Below are positions 8,593 through 16,978 of a DNA stretch of 64,000 nt, one piece after another. Location of the stretch: positions 62,001 to 126,000 of the forward strand of contig NZ_VTHK01000007.1 of the NCBI RefSeq assembly GCF_009765355.1. The letters run 5' to 3'. Every line of letters begins with the position of its first letter. The first letter of the stretch is position 1. Under the pieces are notes generated by a model, which was not told the DNA's origin, did not search any database, and saw only the letters and a list, made by a program, of their open reading frames with translations. This stretch comes from Amycolatopsis anabasis. Lineage in GTDB: Bacteria > Actinomycetota > Actinomycetes > Mycobacteriales > Pseudonocardiaceae. The position numbers and the translations under genes were made by a program.

Positions 8593-9207
8593 ATGAGCTG
8601 GACCGAACGCGCGGCGGCGACCCTGGAGAACGACCGGGTGCTGCTCCGGCCACTCACCCCCGAAGACCGGGCTTCCCTGCACGCCATCGCGATGGATCCG
8701 GACATCTGGCGTTACTTCGTGTCCCAGGTGACCACCGACGCGGACTTCGAGGCGTTCTTCGACGCGACGCTCGCGGACCACCGGGCCGGTACCCGGGTCG
8801 TCTACCACATCACCGACAAGGAGAGCGGGCGCGCCGCGGGCAGCATGAGCTTCGGCAACCTGGCCGAGCGCGACGGGCGGATCGAGATCGGCTGGTCCTG
8901 GCTCGGGCGCGACTTCCGCGGGCGCGGGGTGAACCGCTGGGCGAAGTACCTGCTCCTGGAGCACGCGTTCGAGCGGCTGGGCGCCGAACGCGTGGAGTTC
9001 AAGACCGATCGGCTCAACGAGCAGGCCCGCCGCGGCCTGCGCAACATCGGGGCGGTGGAGGAAGGCACGCTGCGCAGTTTCAACCCCATGCCCGGCGGCC
9101 GCCGGCGCGACGCGGTCTTCTACAGCGTGCTGCGCGCCGAATGGCCGCGGGTCAAGCAGGAACTGGCTTCGCGGCCCAAGGTGCCGCCGGCCGACACCGC
9201 CGGATGA
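8593..9207 (+). CDS. GNAT-family N-acyltransferase (RimJ/RimL type)
   Basis: 204 residues. It shows the acyl-CoA pyrophosphate-binding loop RDFRGRGVNRWAK (motif A) and the conserved EIGWSWLGRDFRG strand of RimJ/RimL-like acetyltransferases. The start ATG has an AAGGA ribosome site, and the stop overlaps the start of the next gene. As I recall, an N-acyltransferase masks the hydrazine nitrogen of hydrazinoacetate in triacsin biosynthesis. This gene sits in the equivalent position, so temporary N-acylation is the likely role. The acyl donor cannot be told from sequence. Confidence 0.85.
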   Translation: MSWTERAAATLENDRVLLRPLTPEDRASLHAIAMDPDIWRYFVSQVTTDADFEAFFDATLADHRAGTRVVYHITDKESGRAAGSMSFGNLAERDGRIEIGWSWLGRDFRGRGVNRWAKYLLLEHAFERLGAERVEFKTDRLNEQARRGLRNIGAVEEGTLRSFNPMPGGRRRDAVFYSVLRAEWPRVKQELASRPKVPPADTAG

Positions 9208-10277
9208 CCGCGGGCGGCATTCCCTTCATCCGCGCCACCGGTGACCCGTTCGCGATCGGCCACCGGCATGGCGCGGCACGCGCGGCCGAGCTGCGGGCGT
9301 TCCTCGACGACGATCTGTGCCGCCTCAACCGGATCCTCTGGGCTCCGGTCGAGGCGGCCGAGTTGCGCCCCACGATCGAGGCCTACCGCCGGGCCATCGC
9401 GGACGCGGCTCCGGAGCTGGCGGCCGAGCTCGACGGGCTGGCCTCGGGTGCGGGCATCAGCCGCGAGGAGGCCACGCTGCTGCAGATCCGCCGGGAGGTA
9501 CTCGGCTACCGAACGGTGCCCGCGCGGGGGGACTGCACCACCTACGCCCGCACCGCGGACCGCGGCACGCCGGTTCTGGCGCAGACGGTCGATCTCAGCG
9601 GCGATCTGGACGATCAGATCGCCGTGCTCGAGATCGCGCGCGCCGGTACGTCCCGCCGGGTGCTGGTGCTCAGTTTCGCCGGGCTGCTCGGGTATCTCGG
9701 GGTCAACAGCGACGGCCTCGCGATCGGCCTGAATCTGGTGCTGGGCGGCCGGTGGCGGCCCGGGCTGCCGCCCTATCTCGCCATCCGGCGGTTGCTCCAC
9801 CGCGCCGGCAGCGTCGACGAGGCGGTAGCCGAACTGCGCACGCTACCGCTGGCCAGCTCGCGCAACCTCGTGCTGTGCGACCCGGCGAAGGCGGCCTCGG
9901 TGGAGGTTCTCCAGGACGAGATCCGCGTGCTCGAAGGAACCGAACTGGTGCACGCCAACCACTACCTGCACCCCGATCTGGCGCCCGGGGACCAGCTCAA
10001 CCGGTTCGCGCGCCGATCGTCGGTCCGCCGCCTCGCCACGTGCACCGAGGCCCTGGCCGGGCTGTCGCCCACGGCGAGCGCCGCGGACCACTTCGCCGCG
10101 CTGTCCACGTTCCCGATCCACGTACCGGACAACGGCGACATCCGCCGGGAACGCACAGTCGCCACCGCGGTGATGTTCCCCGCGCTCGGCGAACTGCACG
10201 TGCGACCCGGCGACTCCACGGACAGCACGGTCTTCTCGCTGGCCCGAACGAGAAGGGCCGGTTGCCGGGGGTCGTGA
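9204..10277 (+). CDS. C45-family Ntn-hydrolase / acyl-CoA:6-APA acyltransferase-like protein
   Basis: 357 residues related to isopenicillin N acyltransferase-like peptidases. The expected self-cleavage site is GD|CTTYA with nucleophile Cys111, after which the beta subunit begins (TPVLAQTVDLSGD and GLLGYLGVNSDGLAIGLN are typical strands). The start overlaps the GNAT stop. Such enzymes hydrolyse or transfer N-acyl groups. Next to the GNAT gene an attractive reading is removal of a protecting N-acyl group from the hydrazine, or transfer of the finished acyl unit. This role is inference. It is the last gene of the plus-strand operon and is followed by a large inverted repeat. Confidence 0.82.
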   Translation: MTAGGIPFIRATGDPFAIGHRHGAARAAELRAFLDDDLCRLNRILWAPVEAAELRPTIEAYRRAIADAAPELAAELDGLASGAGISREEATLLQIRREVLGYRTVPARGDCTTYARTADRGTPVLAQTVDLSGDLDDQIAVLEIARAGTSRRVLVLSFAGLLGYLGVNSDGLAIGLNLVLGGRWRPGLPPYLAIRRLLHRAGSVDEAVAELRTLPLASSRNLVLCDPAKAASVEVLQDEIRVLEGTELVHANHYLHPDLAPGDQLNRFARRSSVRRLATCTEALAGLSPTASAADHFAALSTFPIHVPDNGDIRRERTVATAVMFPALGELHVRPGDSTDSTVFSLARTRRAGCRGS

Positions 10278-10320
10278 GTGGACAGACCGGTTAGGGCAAA
10301 CTCCCCACTGGTCACCTACC

Positions 10321-10461
10321 GGGATGGGGGACTCGGTGTCCCGAAATGGGGGACTCGCACGTCCGGAACGGGGGACTCGCGCCAGCGGGCCTCGGCCTGC
10401 CGCGAGTTCCCCGTTCCGGTCGGGTGTGTTCCCCGTTTCGGTAGCCCGAGTTCCCCGTTCC
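10321..10461. repeat. Six-copy 22-bp-period inverted repeat array between convergent genes
   Basis: Three units starting at 10321, 10343 and 10365 (core GGGGGACTCG) are followed, after a 16-base centre (10387-10402), by three units in opposite orientation starting at 10403, 10425 and 10447 (core CGAGTTCCCCGTT). Both sets have an exact 22-base period, with a conserved 15-base core and a variable 7-base spacer. The two arms can pair over about 60 bases with mismatches. It lies between the stop codons of two convergent genes, so it may act as a bidirectional terminator, or be a copy of a dispersed genomic repeat. Confidence 0.85.
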
Positions 10462-10475
10462 GGGAGCTGGCGGCG

Positions 10476-11336
10476 TCACGTTCGGGCCGAAGCCGCCACC
10501 AGGAAGCTGCGCGGCAGGTCCCGGAACCCGGCGGGCGCCGCCCGCCGGGGCCAGCGCCCGTAGTTCGCCCTCGGCTCCCCCGGTTCGACGACCTCGTCCA
10601 CCCGCCAGCCGCAGTTCTCCACGAACCCGCGCGGATCGTCGGTGCCGAACCGCCACGGGCTGCCGGCGTCCTCGAGCTTCCCGAGGAAGGAACGCAGGTA
10701 GGGGAACCGGAAGATGCCGGTGCCGATCAGATCCGCCGCGAACCGGCTGCCCGGCGCGGAGAGACCGGCCGCCTGCCGGACGACCGCCGCGGCGAGTTCC
10801 TCGGGCAGGTAGAACAGCAGCCCCTCGGCGAACCAGACCGTCGGCCTGGCCGGGTCGAAACCGGCGCCGGTGAGGGCCGCGGTCCAGTCCCCGGCCAGGT
10901 TCACCGGCACCCGGTGGCATTCGCACCGGCGCGCCGCACCGCTGGAGTCCAACTGGGATTCCTTGTACGACAACAGGTCTGGCTGATCCAGTTCGAACAG
11001 GACGGTGTTCTCGGGCCAGTCGAGGCGGAACGACCTGGTGTCCAGCCCGGCGCCGAGGCCGACCACCTGGTGGCCGGGACCGACCGCACCGGCCAGGAAC
11101 TCGTCGAACCACCGGGTGCGGATCGGCAGGAACGGATTGCCCTCCTTCGCCGCGTGCGGCGGATGGAAGTGCGTCAGCAGTTCGGCTCCCTCGGGGCCCG
11201 CCAGCAGTTCGGCGAGGGGATCGTCGAAGAGCCGGTCGCCGCGGCGGCTCTCCCGCGCCCGCGCCGCGGCCGTCCAGCGCGCCGTTTTGGCGACCTCTTC
11301 GAACACGTTGTGGTCTTTCGACACGTCAGCGGTCAT
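10476..11336 (-). CDS. SAM-dependent methyltransferase (LCMT/TcmP-like family)
   Basis: 286 residues of the leucine-carboxyl-methyltransferase-like family common in actinomycetes. Visible signatures are the N-terminal ARWTAAARARES region, the SAM loop VVGLGAGLDTRSFRLDWP, the acidic FELDQP strand and VWFAEGLLFYLPEE. Members O-methylate carboxylates or hydroxyls of secondary metabolites, but many have unknown targets. It ends 15 bases from the inverted repeat array and lies 60 bases downstream of the LuxR gene on the same strand. A tailoring role in the cluster is plausible but unproved. Confidence 0.82.
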   Translation of the reverse strand: MTADVSKDHNVFEEVAKTARWTAAARARESRRGDRLFDDPLAELLAGPEGAELLTHFHPPHAAKEGNPFLPIRTRWFDEFLAGAVGPGHQVVGLGAGLDTRSFRLDWPENTVLFELDQPDLLSYKESQLDSSGAARRCECHRVPVNLAGDWTAALTGAGFDPARPTVWFAEGLLFYLPEELAAAVVRQAAGLSAPGSRFAADLIGTGIFRFPYLRSFLGKLEDAGSPWRFGTDDPRGFVENCGWRVDEVVEPGEPRANYGRWPRRAAPAGFRDLPRSFLVAASART

Positions 11337-11396
11337 ATCCTGTGATCCCGATCTGCGAAAGGAATGGTGGTCATCGCGGTACTGCGTGCGAGTCGG

Positions 11397-12065
11397 TCAG
11401 ATTCCGTCGATGATTCCCGCCTTGATGGCGTTGACGGCGGCGGTGGTCCGATTCGGCGAATCGAGTTTCAGCATGATGCTGCCCACCAGCCGTTTGGCGC
11501 CATGGCTGGAGATCGCCAGCCGGCGGGCGATCTGCTTGTTGCTCAGTCCCTTCACCAGCAGCGTGAGTGCCTCGGTCTCCCGGCTGGTCAGCGTCACCGC
11601 GCGGATCCGCTGGCGCGGCGAGGGAGCCTCGGCCCTGGCCAGCAGTTCGCGCGCGAGCGCCGAGGGCATGGGCAGCTCCCCCTGGGCGCAGCGGCGGAAC
11701 CCGTCCCGCAGCGACTCCGCCGAAAGATCTTGCTGGGAAAGGAATCCGTCGACCTGGATCGCGGAGTACCGGAACGGATCGACGGTCGCCGACTCGTCGA
11801 TGAGCAGGAGGACCTTGGTGCCGTTCAGGCGGTCCCGGGCGCCCTCCAGCCATTCGGCGTCCACCGCGGCGACGATCAGGAAGTCGAACTCGGCCGCCTC
11901 CAGCAATTGGGTGACCCTGTTCTGGTTCCCGCACCGGCGAACCGCGCCGACCCCGGGCATGGACGCGAGCACGGATTCGAGCCCGCGGCTGAGCACCTCG
12001 TTACCGGCGAGAATGGCGACGTTGAGGGCGCCGACCTCTTCGGCGACCGGAATGGAATACGTCAT
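11397..12065 (-). CDS. LuxR-family regulator with degenerate receiver
   Basis: 222 residues. The C-terminal third is a LuxR/NarL helix-turn-helix (LTSRETEALTLLVKGLSNKQ onward). The N-terminal part resembles a response-regulator receiver but lacks the phospho-acceptor Asp: the expected strand reads DFLIVAAVDAEW, and the acidic pair near the N-terminus is missing (AILAGN). It is therefore probably not switched by a histidine kinase. I chose the ATG at 12065 (MTYSIPVAEE). The frame continues upstream to 12218, but the alignable part starts only there. It is followed by the methyltransferase gene and lies 172 bases downstream of the condensation enzyme. Confidence 0.82.
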   Translation of the reverse strand: MTYSIPVAEEVGALNVAILAGNEVLSRGLESVLASMPGVGAVRRCGNQNRVTQLLEAAEFDFLIVAAVDAEWLEGARDRLNGTKVLLLIDESATVDPFRYSAIQVDGFLSQQDLSAESLRDGFRRCAQGELPMPSALARELLARAEAPSPRQRIRAVTLTSRETEALTLLVKGLSNKQIARRLAISSHGAKRLVGSIMLKLDSPNRTTAAVNAIKAGIIDGI

Positions 12066-12237
12066 CGCTTCGACCCTCCCAGACTGCGGCGAATCCGCCG
12101 TGCAGACCATGACTTCGCTGTATCTCATTGATAGCAGCGGTTTCTCCGGTCCGACCCCGCGGTTTCCGCCGTCGATCGCGACATATTCGCGGCAGGGCCG
12201 CGACCTCGGAGGTGGCACGGCCCTGCCATCGCGACGC

Positions 12238-13671
12238 TCAGCTCGGCCCCAGGACGAACCGGGGCGCGTCGCCCAGCCGCCCGGAACTCGGCAGTTCGGC
12301 GGCGTCGAGCCGCTCGAGCACCGCCGCCACGGCCCGGTCCTCGACGGCGAGTTCGACCAGCAGGCCTTCCACCGTCCGGAGATACCGTTCGACCTCCGGG
12401 GGCGGCAGCGCCCGGGTGTCCGCGGCGAGCACCAGCCTGATCGTGCCCGGCCCGTCCAGGACGAACAAGCTGAAGGTGTGCCGTTCGCGGTAGTCGGCCG
12501 GGTGGAACGTGGTCTCGGCCAGCGCGGCCCGCAACGAGCCCGGTCCGTCCGGGGTCTGGACGGCCCGGACGGTGGTTCGGGCGTCGTTGAAGAAGCAGCA
12601 CAGGTGAACGGGTGTCCCGCGGGCCATCTCGGCCTCGGCGCGCAGTTCCGCGCAGCGGTCCGGCGGGAACCGGCTGTGCCGGTAGGCGCGCATCGTGGCC
12701 GCCCAGGTGGCGCGCACGAGGTCGTCGAAACCCCGCCCGTCGAGCCTGATCGTGACGGGCACTTCCTGGATCAGGTTGGCGACCGCCGCCCGCGACGTGG
12801 CCGTGAACCGGTTCCCGGCGACGAGTTGGAGGGCGCAGGCGGACCGCCCGGTGCGCGCGCCCAGCACCGCCGCGGTCGCCGCGAGGAGCACGACCGACGT
12901 GCTCACCCGGTGGCGGATCGCGAGGACGTTCAGGGCCAGCGCGGCCGCCCGCGACTCCAGGACGCCGCTGAAGTACGACGGCGGGCCCGGGGCCGGTTCG
13001 AACATGCGCCGGGGCCGGGTGGCGAACTCCTCGTGCAGATAGCGCAGGGCACGGGCGAGCGCTCGCCGGGCGGCCGGGGAACGCTCTTGCTCCGCCTGCT
13101 CCACCTGCTGCGGCGGGGCGGGCCGGGCGGCCCGCTCGGCGGCGGACGCGCCCAGGGACCAGGCGAGCTCCTCGACGGCGGTCCGCAGCCCGGTCAGATC
13201 GGCGACGACGTGCGGCACGCAGATCGTGACCGCGCGGGGAATCCCGTCGGTCACCTCGATGAGTGGGCGGAAGGGCAGCTCCTCGGCGAGGTCGAACGCG
13301 CGCTCGTGCAACCGTTTCTCGTACCGGAGGCCCAGCGCACGCGGGTCCGGATCCTCGGCCGTGGTGGTCAGCAGAATGTCCACAGTGAACTCACCACTGC
13401 CGAGGATCCGTTGTCTCAGCACACCATCCGAGCCCAGCCGGAACAGCGTGCGCAGGGACTCGTGCCGGTTGAGCAGTTCGGCGAGCCGGTCCAGCACGTC
13501 CTCGACGGTGTGTCCCGCGGGGAGCGTCAGCCCCCTGGTCAGGTTGTGGAACCCGGCGTCCGGGCCCCGCGCTCGCATCAGCTCCCACATCTCCTGCTGG
13601 GCGAAGGTCGCGAACGCGACCGCGGAGCGGTCACCGGCGAACCCGGTCCGGCGGCGGACGAGTCTTGCCAT
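12238..13671 (-). CDS. Free-standing condensation-domain enzyme
   Basis: 477 residues of the NRPS condensation / acyltransferase superfamily, with no attached adenylation or carrier domain. The active-site motif HHxxxDG reads PHVVADL (residues 153-159): the catalytic second His (His154) and Asp158 are kept, while the first His and the Gly are replaced. Nine-membered enediyne clusters use free-standing condensation enzymes (SgcC5 type) to attach a carrier-bound acyl group to a core hydroxyl or amine. This gene sits among ACP, ligase and dehydrogenase genes, so the same use is likely. The ATG start has an AAGGACG ribosome site and lies 31 bases after the MATE gene. Confidence 0.85.
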   Translation of the reverse strand: MARLVRRRTGFAGDRSAVAFATFAQQEMWELMRARGPDAGFHNLTRGLTLPAGHTVEDVLDRLAELLNRHESLRTLFRLGSDGVLRQRILGSGEFTVDILLTTTAEDPDPRALGLRYEKRLHERAFDLAEELPFRPLIEVTDGIPRAVTICVPHVVADLTGLRTAVEELAWSLGASAAERAARPAPPQQVEQAEQERSPAARRALARALRYLHEEFATRPRRMFEPAPGPPSYFSGVLESRAAALALNVLAIRHRVSTSVVLLAATAAVLGARTGRSACALQLVAGNRFTATSRAAVANLIQEVPVTIRLDGRGFDDLVRATWAATMRAYRHSRFPPDRCAELRAEAEMARGTPVHLCCFFNDARTTVRAVQTPDGPGSLRAALAETTFHPADYRERHTFSLFVLDGPGTIRLVLAADTRALPPPEVERYLRTVEGLLVELAVEDRAVAAVLERLDAAELPSSGRLGDAPRFVLGPS

Positions 13672-13702
13672 GGTCCGTCCTTCTTTCGCGGAATCGAAGC
13701 CG

Positions 13703-15211
13703 CTAGGCGGGACCGCCCATGCCGAACGCCGGGGCGGGGGCCGGGGCCCGGCTCACCCGGCGGACGACGATCACCGCGGTCACCACCACGGAGATCCCGG
13801 CCAGATTGGACAGCGCGACCGTGCGGTAGAAGGCCACCGGATCGTGCATCGCGGACACCACCAGGGCGCTGGCGACCACCACCACGGCGTAGTACAGGAA
13901 GTTCAGCGTGACCGCGACCAGCCCCGCGCCGAGCTGCTCCAGGATGTTCAGGCACGCCAGCACCGGCCCCTGCAGGATGTAGGTCAGGCCGACCGTGCTC
14001 AGGTAGAGCGCGGCCTGGTGCGACACCGCCGGCACGTCGGTCATCAGCTTGCCCAGGGGTTCGCTGGCCAGCCAGGCCAGCACGCCGAGGACCACGTAGA
14101 CCCCGATCGCGACCTCCAGCCCGGTGCGCAGGGTGGTCGGCAGCCAGCCGGGTTTCCCGGCGCCGCGTTGCTGGTTGAGCACGATCGCGGTCGCCGAGCC
14201 GAGCACGATCCCGGGCATCAGGAGCAGGATCTGCAGGCTCGACGCGCTGGAGAAGGCGGAGACCACGGTCGAGTCGAACACGCCGAGCACCCGCAGCAGC
14301 ACGAAGTTGGATCCGAACAGGATGATCTGGGTGGCCGCCACCGGAACCCCGACCTGGCGGAGGTGGCGGATCGACTCCGGCTGCCACGGCAACCGCTGAC
14401 CGGGTTGCCACAGCCCGGTCCGGCGAAGCAGGACCAACCCGATGCCCAGTCCGACCACCGAGGAGATCGCGATGGACACCGGCACGCTCAGGGCGCCCAT
14501 CCCGGCCCCGAAGCCGAGCAGCGCGACCCCGCCGAACTGCAACCCGGCCCCGGTCAGCATCACCACGGCGCCGTGGCGGGCGTGCCCGAAACCGCGCAGG
14601 CTCGACGCGCACAGCACCACGCCGACGTAACTCAGTTCGGCCAAAGCCATCCAGCGCACGAAGGTCACGAAGTGGCCCCGCGATTCCGGCGGGACGAGCA
14701 GCGCGTCGGCCAGCAGCGGTGCGGTGAGCACCAGCGTGATGATCAGCACCGAGGCGAACACCACCCACAGGCGCGCGAAGCTCAGGGCCGTCGGCGCCAC
14801 GTTCCCCGGTCGCCCGCGGCCGCGGTTGATCGCCGCCGTCACCTGGTTGCTGATGTCGAAGGCGATGAACAGGGCCAGGAACAGGCTCGCCACCGGCAGG
14901 TACAGCGCCCGGACGTACAGCGCGTCCGCGCCCATCCGGCCGAGCAGCGCGACCACGCCCACGACCACCAGCAGGCCGACGACCTCGGCCAGGGCCATCG
15001 GCACCGCGAGCTGGACGAGCGCGCGCCGGATCGAACTCCGCCCCGGCCCCGGCACCGCCCACGGCGGCGGTCCGGGCGGCGGTCCGCCCTCGGCTCCCGG
15101 TGGCGGTCCGCCTTCGGCGCCGGGCGGTGGCCCGCCCGCCGGTTCCGGTGGGGCGCCCGATCCCGGTGGCGGGCCCGGGGCGGCGACGGGTTTGTCGTCG
15201 TGCTCAACCAT
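13703..15211 (-). CDS. MATE-family efflux transporter with proline-rich N-terminal tail
   Basis: 502 residues. After a cytosolic tail of about 55 residues rich in Pro and Gly, with short repeats of GGPPPGAE, there are about twelve hydrophobic segments. The segment FIAFDISNQVTAAINRGRG is characteristic of the MATE/MOP (multidrug and toxin extrusion) family. It probably exports the cluster product or a precursor by proton or sodium antiport. The start overlaps the acyl-CoA dehydrogenase stop by eight bases, so it belongs to the same operon. The repetitive tail is unusual for MATE proteins and its function is unknown. Confidence 0.88.
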   Translation of the reverse strand: MVEHDDKPVAAPGPPPGSGAPPEPAGGPPPGAEGGPPPGAEGGPPPGPPPWAVPGPGRSSIRRALVQLAVPMALAEVVGLLVVVGVVALLGRMGADALYVRALYLPVASLFLALFIAFDISNQVTAAINRGRGRPGNVAPTALSFARLWVVFASVLIITLVLTAPLLADALLVPPESRGHFVTFVRWMALAELSYVGVVLCASSLRGFGHARHGAVVMLTGAGLQFGGVALLGFGAGMGALSVPVSIAISSVVGLGIGLVLLRRTGLWQPGQRLPWQPESIRHLRQVGVPVAATQIILFGSNFVLLRVLGVFDSTVVSAFSSASSLQILLLMPGIVLGSATAIVLNQQRGAGKPGWLPTTLRTGLEVAIGVYVVLGVLAWLASEPLGKLMTDVPAVSHQAALYLSTVGLTYILQGPVLACLNILEQLGAGLVAVTLNFLYYAVVVVASALVVSAMHDPVAFYRTVALSNLAGISVVVTAVIVVRRVSRAPAPAPAFGMGGPA

Positions 15212-16358
15212 GATGTGTCCTCCCTCGTGCCAGGTGGTGGTAGACGCCGAGCTTCTGCACGTTTCCGGCGCCTTCCATGAACTCCACTCCCCGGGCGTCC
15301 CGGGCGAGCTTGTCGAGCAGGGGGTGGTCGAACCGGGCTCCGGCGCCGAAGAAGTCGAGCGCGGCGCGGGTGACCTCCTCGGCCAGCGCGGCCGAACGGA
15401 CCTTGGCCGCGGACGCGAGATGACCGTCGGCCGGGTTCGCGTCGACCGCCACGGCCGCGTGCAGGGTGAGTTGCCGCACCGCGTCGATGCGCCGGGCCAG
15501 CTCGTCGAACCTGGTCCGTTCCGCCGCGCTCAGGGCACGCCGGTGGTCGCCGATGTATTCGTGCGCCGCGCGGGCGATGCCCAGGCCCATGGCCGCGACC
15601 GCGGGGCGGAGCCGGTTGAAGATCCGCACCCAGCTCCAGGTTCCGCGGCGGGCGGGCGAGAGGTGCCGCCCCAGCAGGCGTTCGGGACCGAGTTCGACCG
15701 AGTCCAGGCTGATCGCGCTGAGCACCGCCCCGCGCAGTCCGAGGGTGGGCAGCGGTGTCGCGGTGAACCCCGGGTCACCACCCTCGACGAGTACCGCGCA
15801 CAGCCCGAGCGGTCCCGGCCCGGTGCGCGCGAACACGACTCCCGGGCCGGCCCGTGTCGCGTTTCCCACGTACCGCTTCGCCCCGGTCAGCAGGAACCGG
15901 TCGCCGTCCGGCCGCAACCGGGTCTCCATCGCGGCCGGATCGGATCCGGTCGCGGGTTCGGTCAGCGCGAGGAACGTCCACGTGGGACGCGCGCGCAACC
16001 GGCCGAAGAACGACTCCTGCTGCGCTTCGTCGCCGAGCAACGCGACCAGCGGCCCGGCCATCGGGGCGCCGGGCGCGGCCATCATCGCGCCGACGTCGCC
16101 CCGGGCCAGTTCCTCGAAGAACACCACGTGCTCCACCGCGCTGTCGCCGTGGAAGCGGTGCCCGCCGAGCACCAGCGGACCGGGCTGGAAGCGGGGCGGG
16201 TACTGGAACAGTCCGATGTGCTCGATCGCGGGCAGGTCCAGCACCCGTTCGATGGTGGCCGGATCGCGGTCCAGGTCCAGCGCGATCGCGCGGAGGTCCT
16301 CGCTCCAGGCCCGGGCCCGGGCACGCAGTGCCGACAGCCGGTCGTCGAGTTCGATCAC
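15204..16358 (-). CDS. Acyl-CoA/acyl-ACP dehydrogenase-like flavoprotein
   Basis: 384 residues with the full acyl-CoA dehydrogenase layout: an N-terminal helical domain, the FAD/substrate strand TFLALTEPATGSDPAAMET, and a C-terminal segment EFMEGAGNVQKLGVY carrying the usual catalytic glutamate. GTG start with GGAGGAGG upstream; it overlaps the preceding gene (GTGA). In hydrazine pathways such enzymes can oxidise carrier-bound hydrazinoacetyl units to hydrazone or azo species, and in other clusters they desaturate acyl-ACPs. The adjacent ACP and KS-like genes support an acyl-ACP substrate. The precise reaction is inference. Confidence 0.85.
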   Translation of the reverse strand: MIELDDRLSALRARARAWSEDLRAIALDLDRDPATIERVLDLPAIEHIGLFQYPPRFQPGPLVLGGHRFHGDSAVEHVVFFEELARGDVGAMMAAPGAPMAGPLVALLGDEAQQESFFGRLRARPTWTFLALTEPATGSDPAAMETRLRPDGDRFLLTGAKRYVGNATRAGPGVVFARTGPGPLGLCAVLVEGGDPGFTATPLPTLGLRGAVLSAISLDSVELGPERLLGRHLSPARRGTWSWVRIFNRLRPAVAAMGLGIARAAHEYIGDHRRALSAAERTRFDELARRIDAVRQLTLHAAVAVDANPADGHLASAAKVRSAALAEEVTRAALDFFGAGARFDHPLLDKLARDARGVEFMEGAGNVQKLGVYHHLARGRTHHG

Positions 16359-16978
16359 ATCCGGTCCTCCTCCGCGTTCCGGTCCAGGTAGGCGTCGGCG
16401 AGCAGTTCGGACAGCAAGGCGCGGCGTCCGGGCCCGTCGGTGCGGAAGCCCGCGGCACCGAGCAGGCGCAGCAGCAGGCGATCGGTCGTGGTGAGCTGCC
16501 CGTGCACGAGGCGCAGTCCGCCCGGGCCGAGCGTTTCCGGGGCCGCGCCCTCGAGCACGGCCCCGGCTTCGAGCTGTTCGATCAGCGCGTCCGCCAGTTG
16601 CCCGGCGACGAGTTGCCGGTCGAGCAGTGGCTCACCGCCGGCGGTCCGGGAGCCGAGGTAGGCCAGGCAGTCGTCGGTGAGCGCCTCCGAAGCCCCGAGC
16701 CGGAGCCAGGCGAGCGCGGTCACCCACCGCGAATCCGCGGGGAATCCCGCGCCGGACGGCCGCAACGCGACCACACCTTCCGCCTCGAGCAGGTCCCGCG
16801 CGAACACCGGCCCGCCGCCCGCGGCCTCCGCCCTGCGCGCCGGAACCACGGCATGTCCCCGGGGCCCGCACGGCAGTCCGCCGGGTGCGAGGGAATCGCA
16901 GAGCACTTCCAGCCCGGCCGCGATTCCCGCGGACCGGGTCACCCGGCGGCAGTCGGCCCACGGCGCGGGCGCGATCAC
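16355..16978 (-). CDS. Truncated acyl-CoA dehydrogenase-like protein (C-terminal-type domain)
   Basis: 207 residues, about half the length of a normal acyl-CoA dehydrogenase. The second half (LGASEALTDDCLAYLGSR, LLDRQLVAGQLADALIEQLE, DRLLLRLLGAAGFR) matches the C-terminal helical domain of that family. The FAD/substrate beta domain and the catalytic Glu segment are missing. The start is a GTG overlapping the previous stop. The frame is open and tightly coupled to the complete dehydrogenase that follows, so it looks like a maintained partner, perhaps the second half of a heteromeric flavoenzyme, and not a decaying pseudogene. Family assignment is moderate. Confidence 0.6.
   Translation of the reverse strand: MIAPAPWADCRRVTRSAGIAAGLEVLCDSLAPGGLPCGPRGHAVVPARRAEAAGGGPVFARDLLEAEGVVALRPSGAGFPADSRWVTALAWLRLGASEALTDDCLAYLGSRTAGGEPLLDRQLVAGQLADALIEQLEAGAVLEGAAPETLGPGGLRLVHGQLTTTDRLLLRLLGAAGFRTDGPGRRALLSELLADAYLDRNAEEDRM

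Noticed and set aside
10321..10461. Repeat array considered as a CRISPR array
   Set aside because: Spacers are only 7 bases, there are just three units per orientation, and the two sets are inverted. No cas genes are nearby.
13226..15280. Very long open frame (684 codons) on the plus strand opposite the condensation and MATE genes
   Set aside because: Its translation is low-complexity His/Arg/Gln-rich with no family signature. It is the antisense shadow of G/C-third-position coding on the minus strand.
16355..16978. Calling the short dehydrogenase-like gene a pseudogene
   Set aside because: The frame is intact and coupled to both neighbours by overlapping start and stop codons; a decayed gene would not be expected to keep this.
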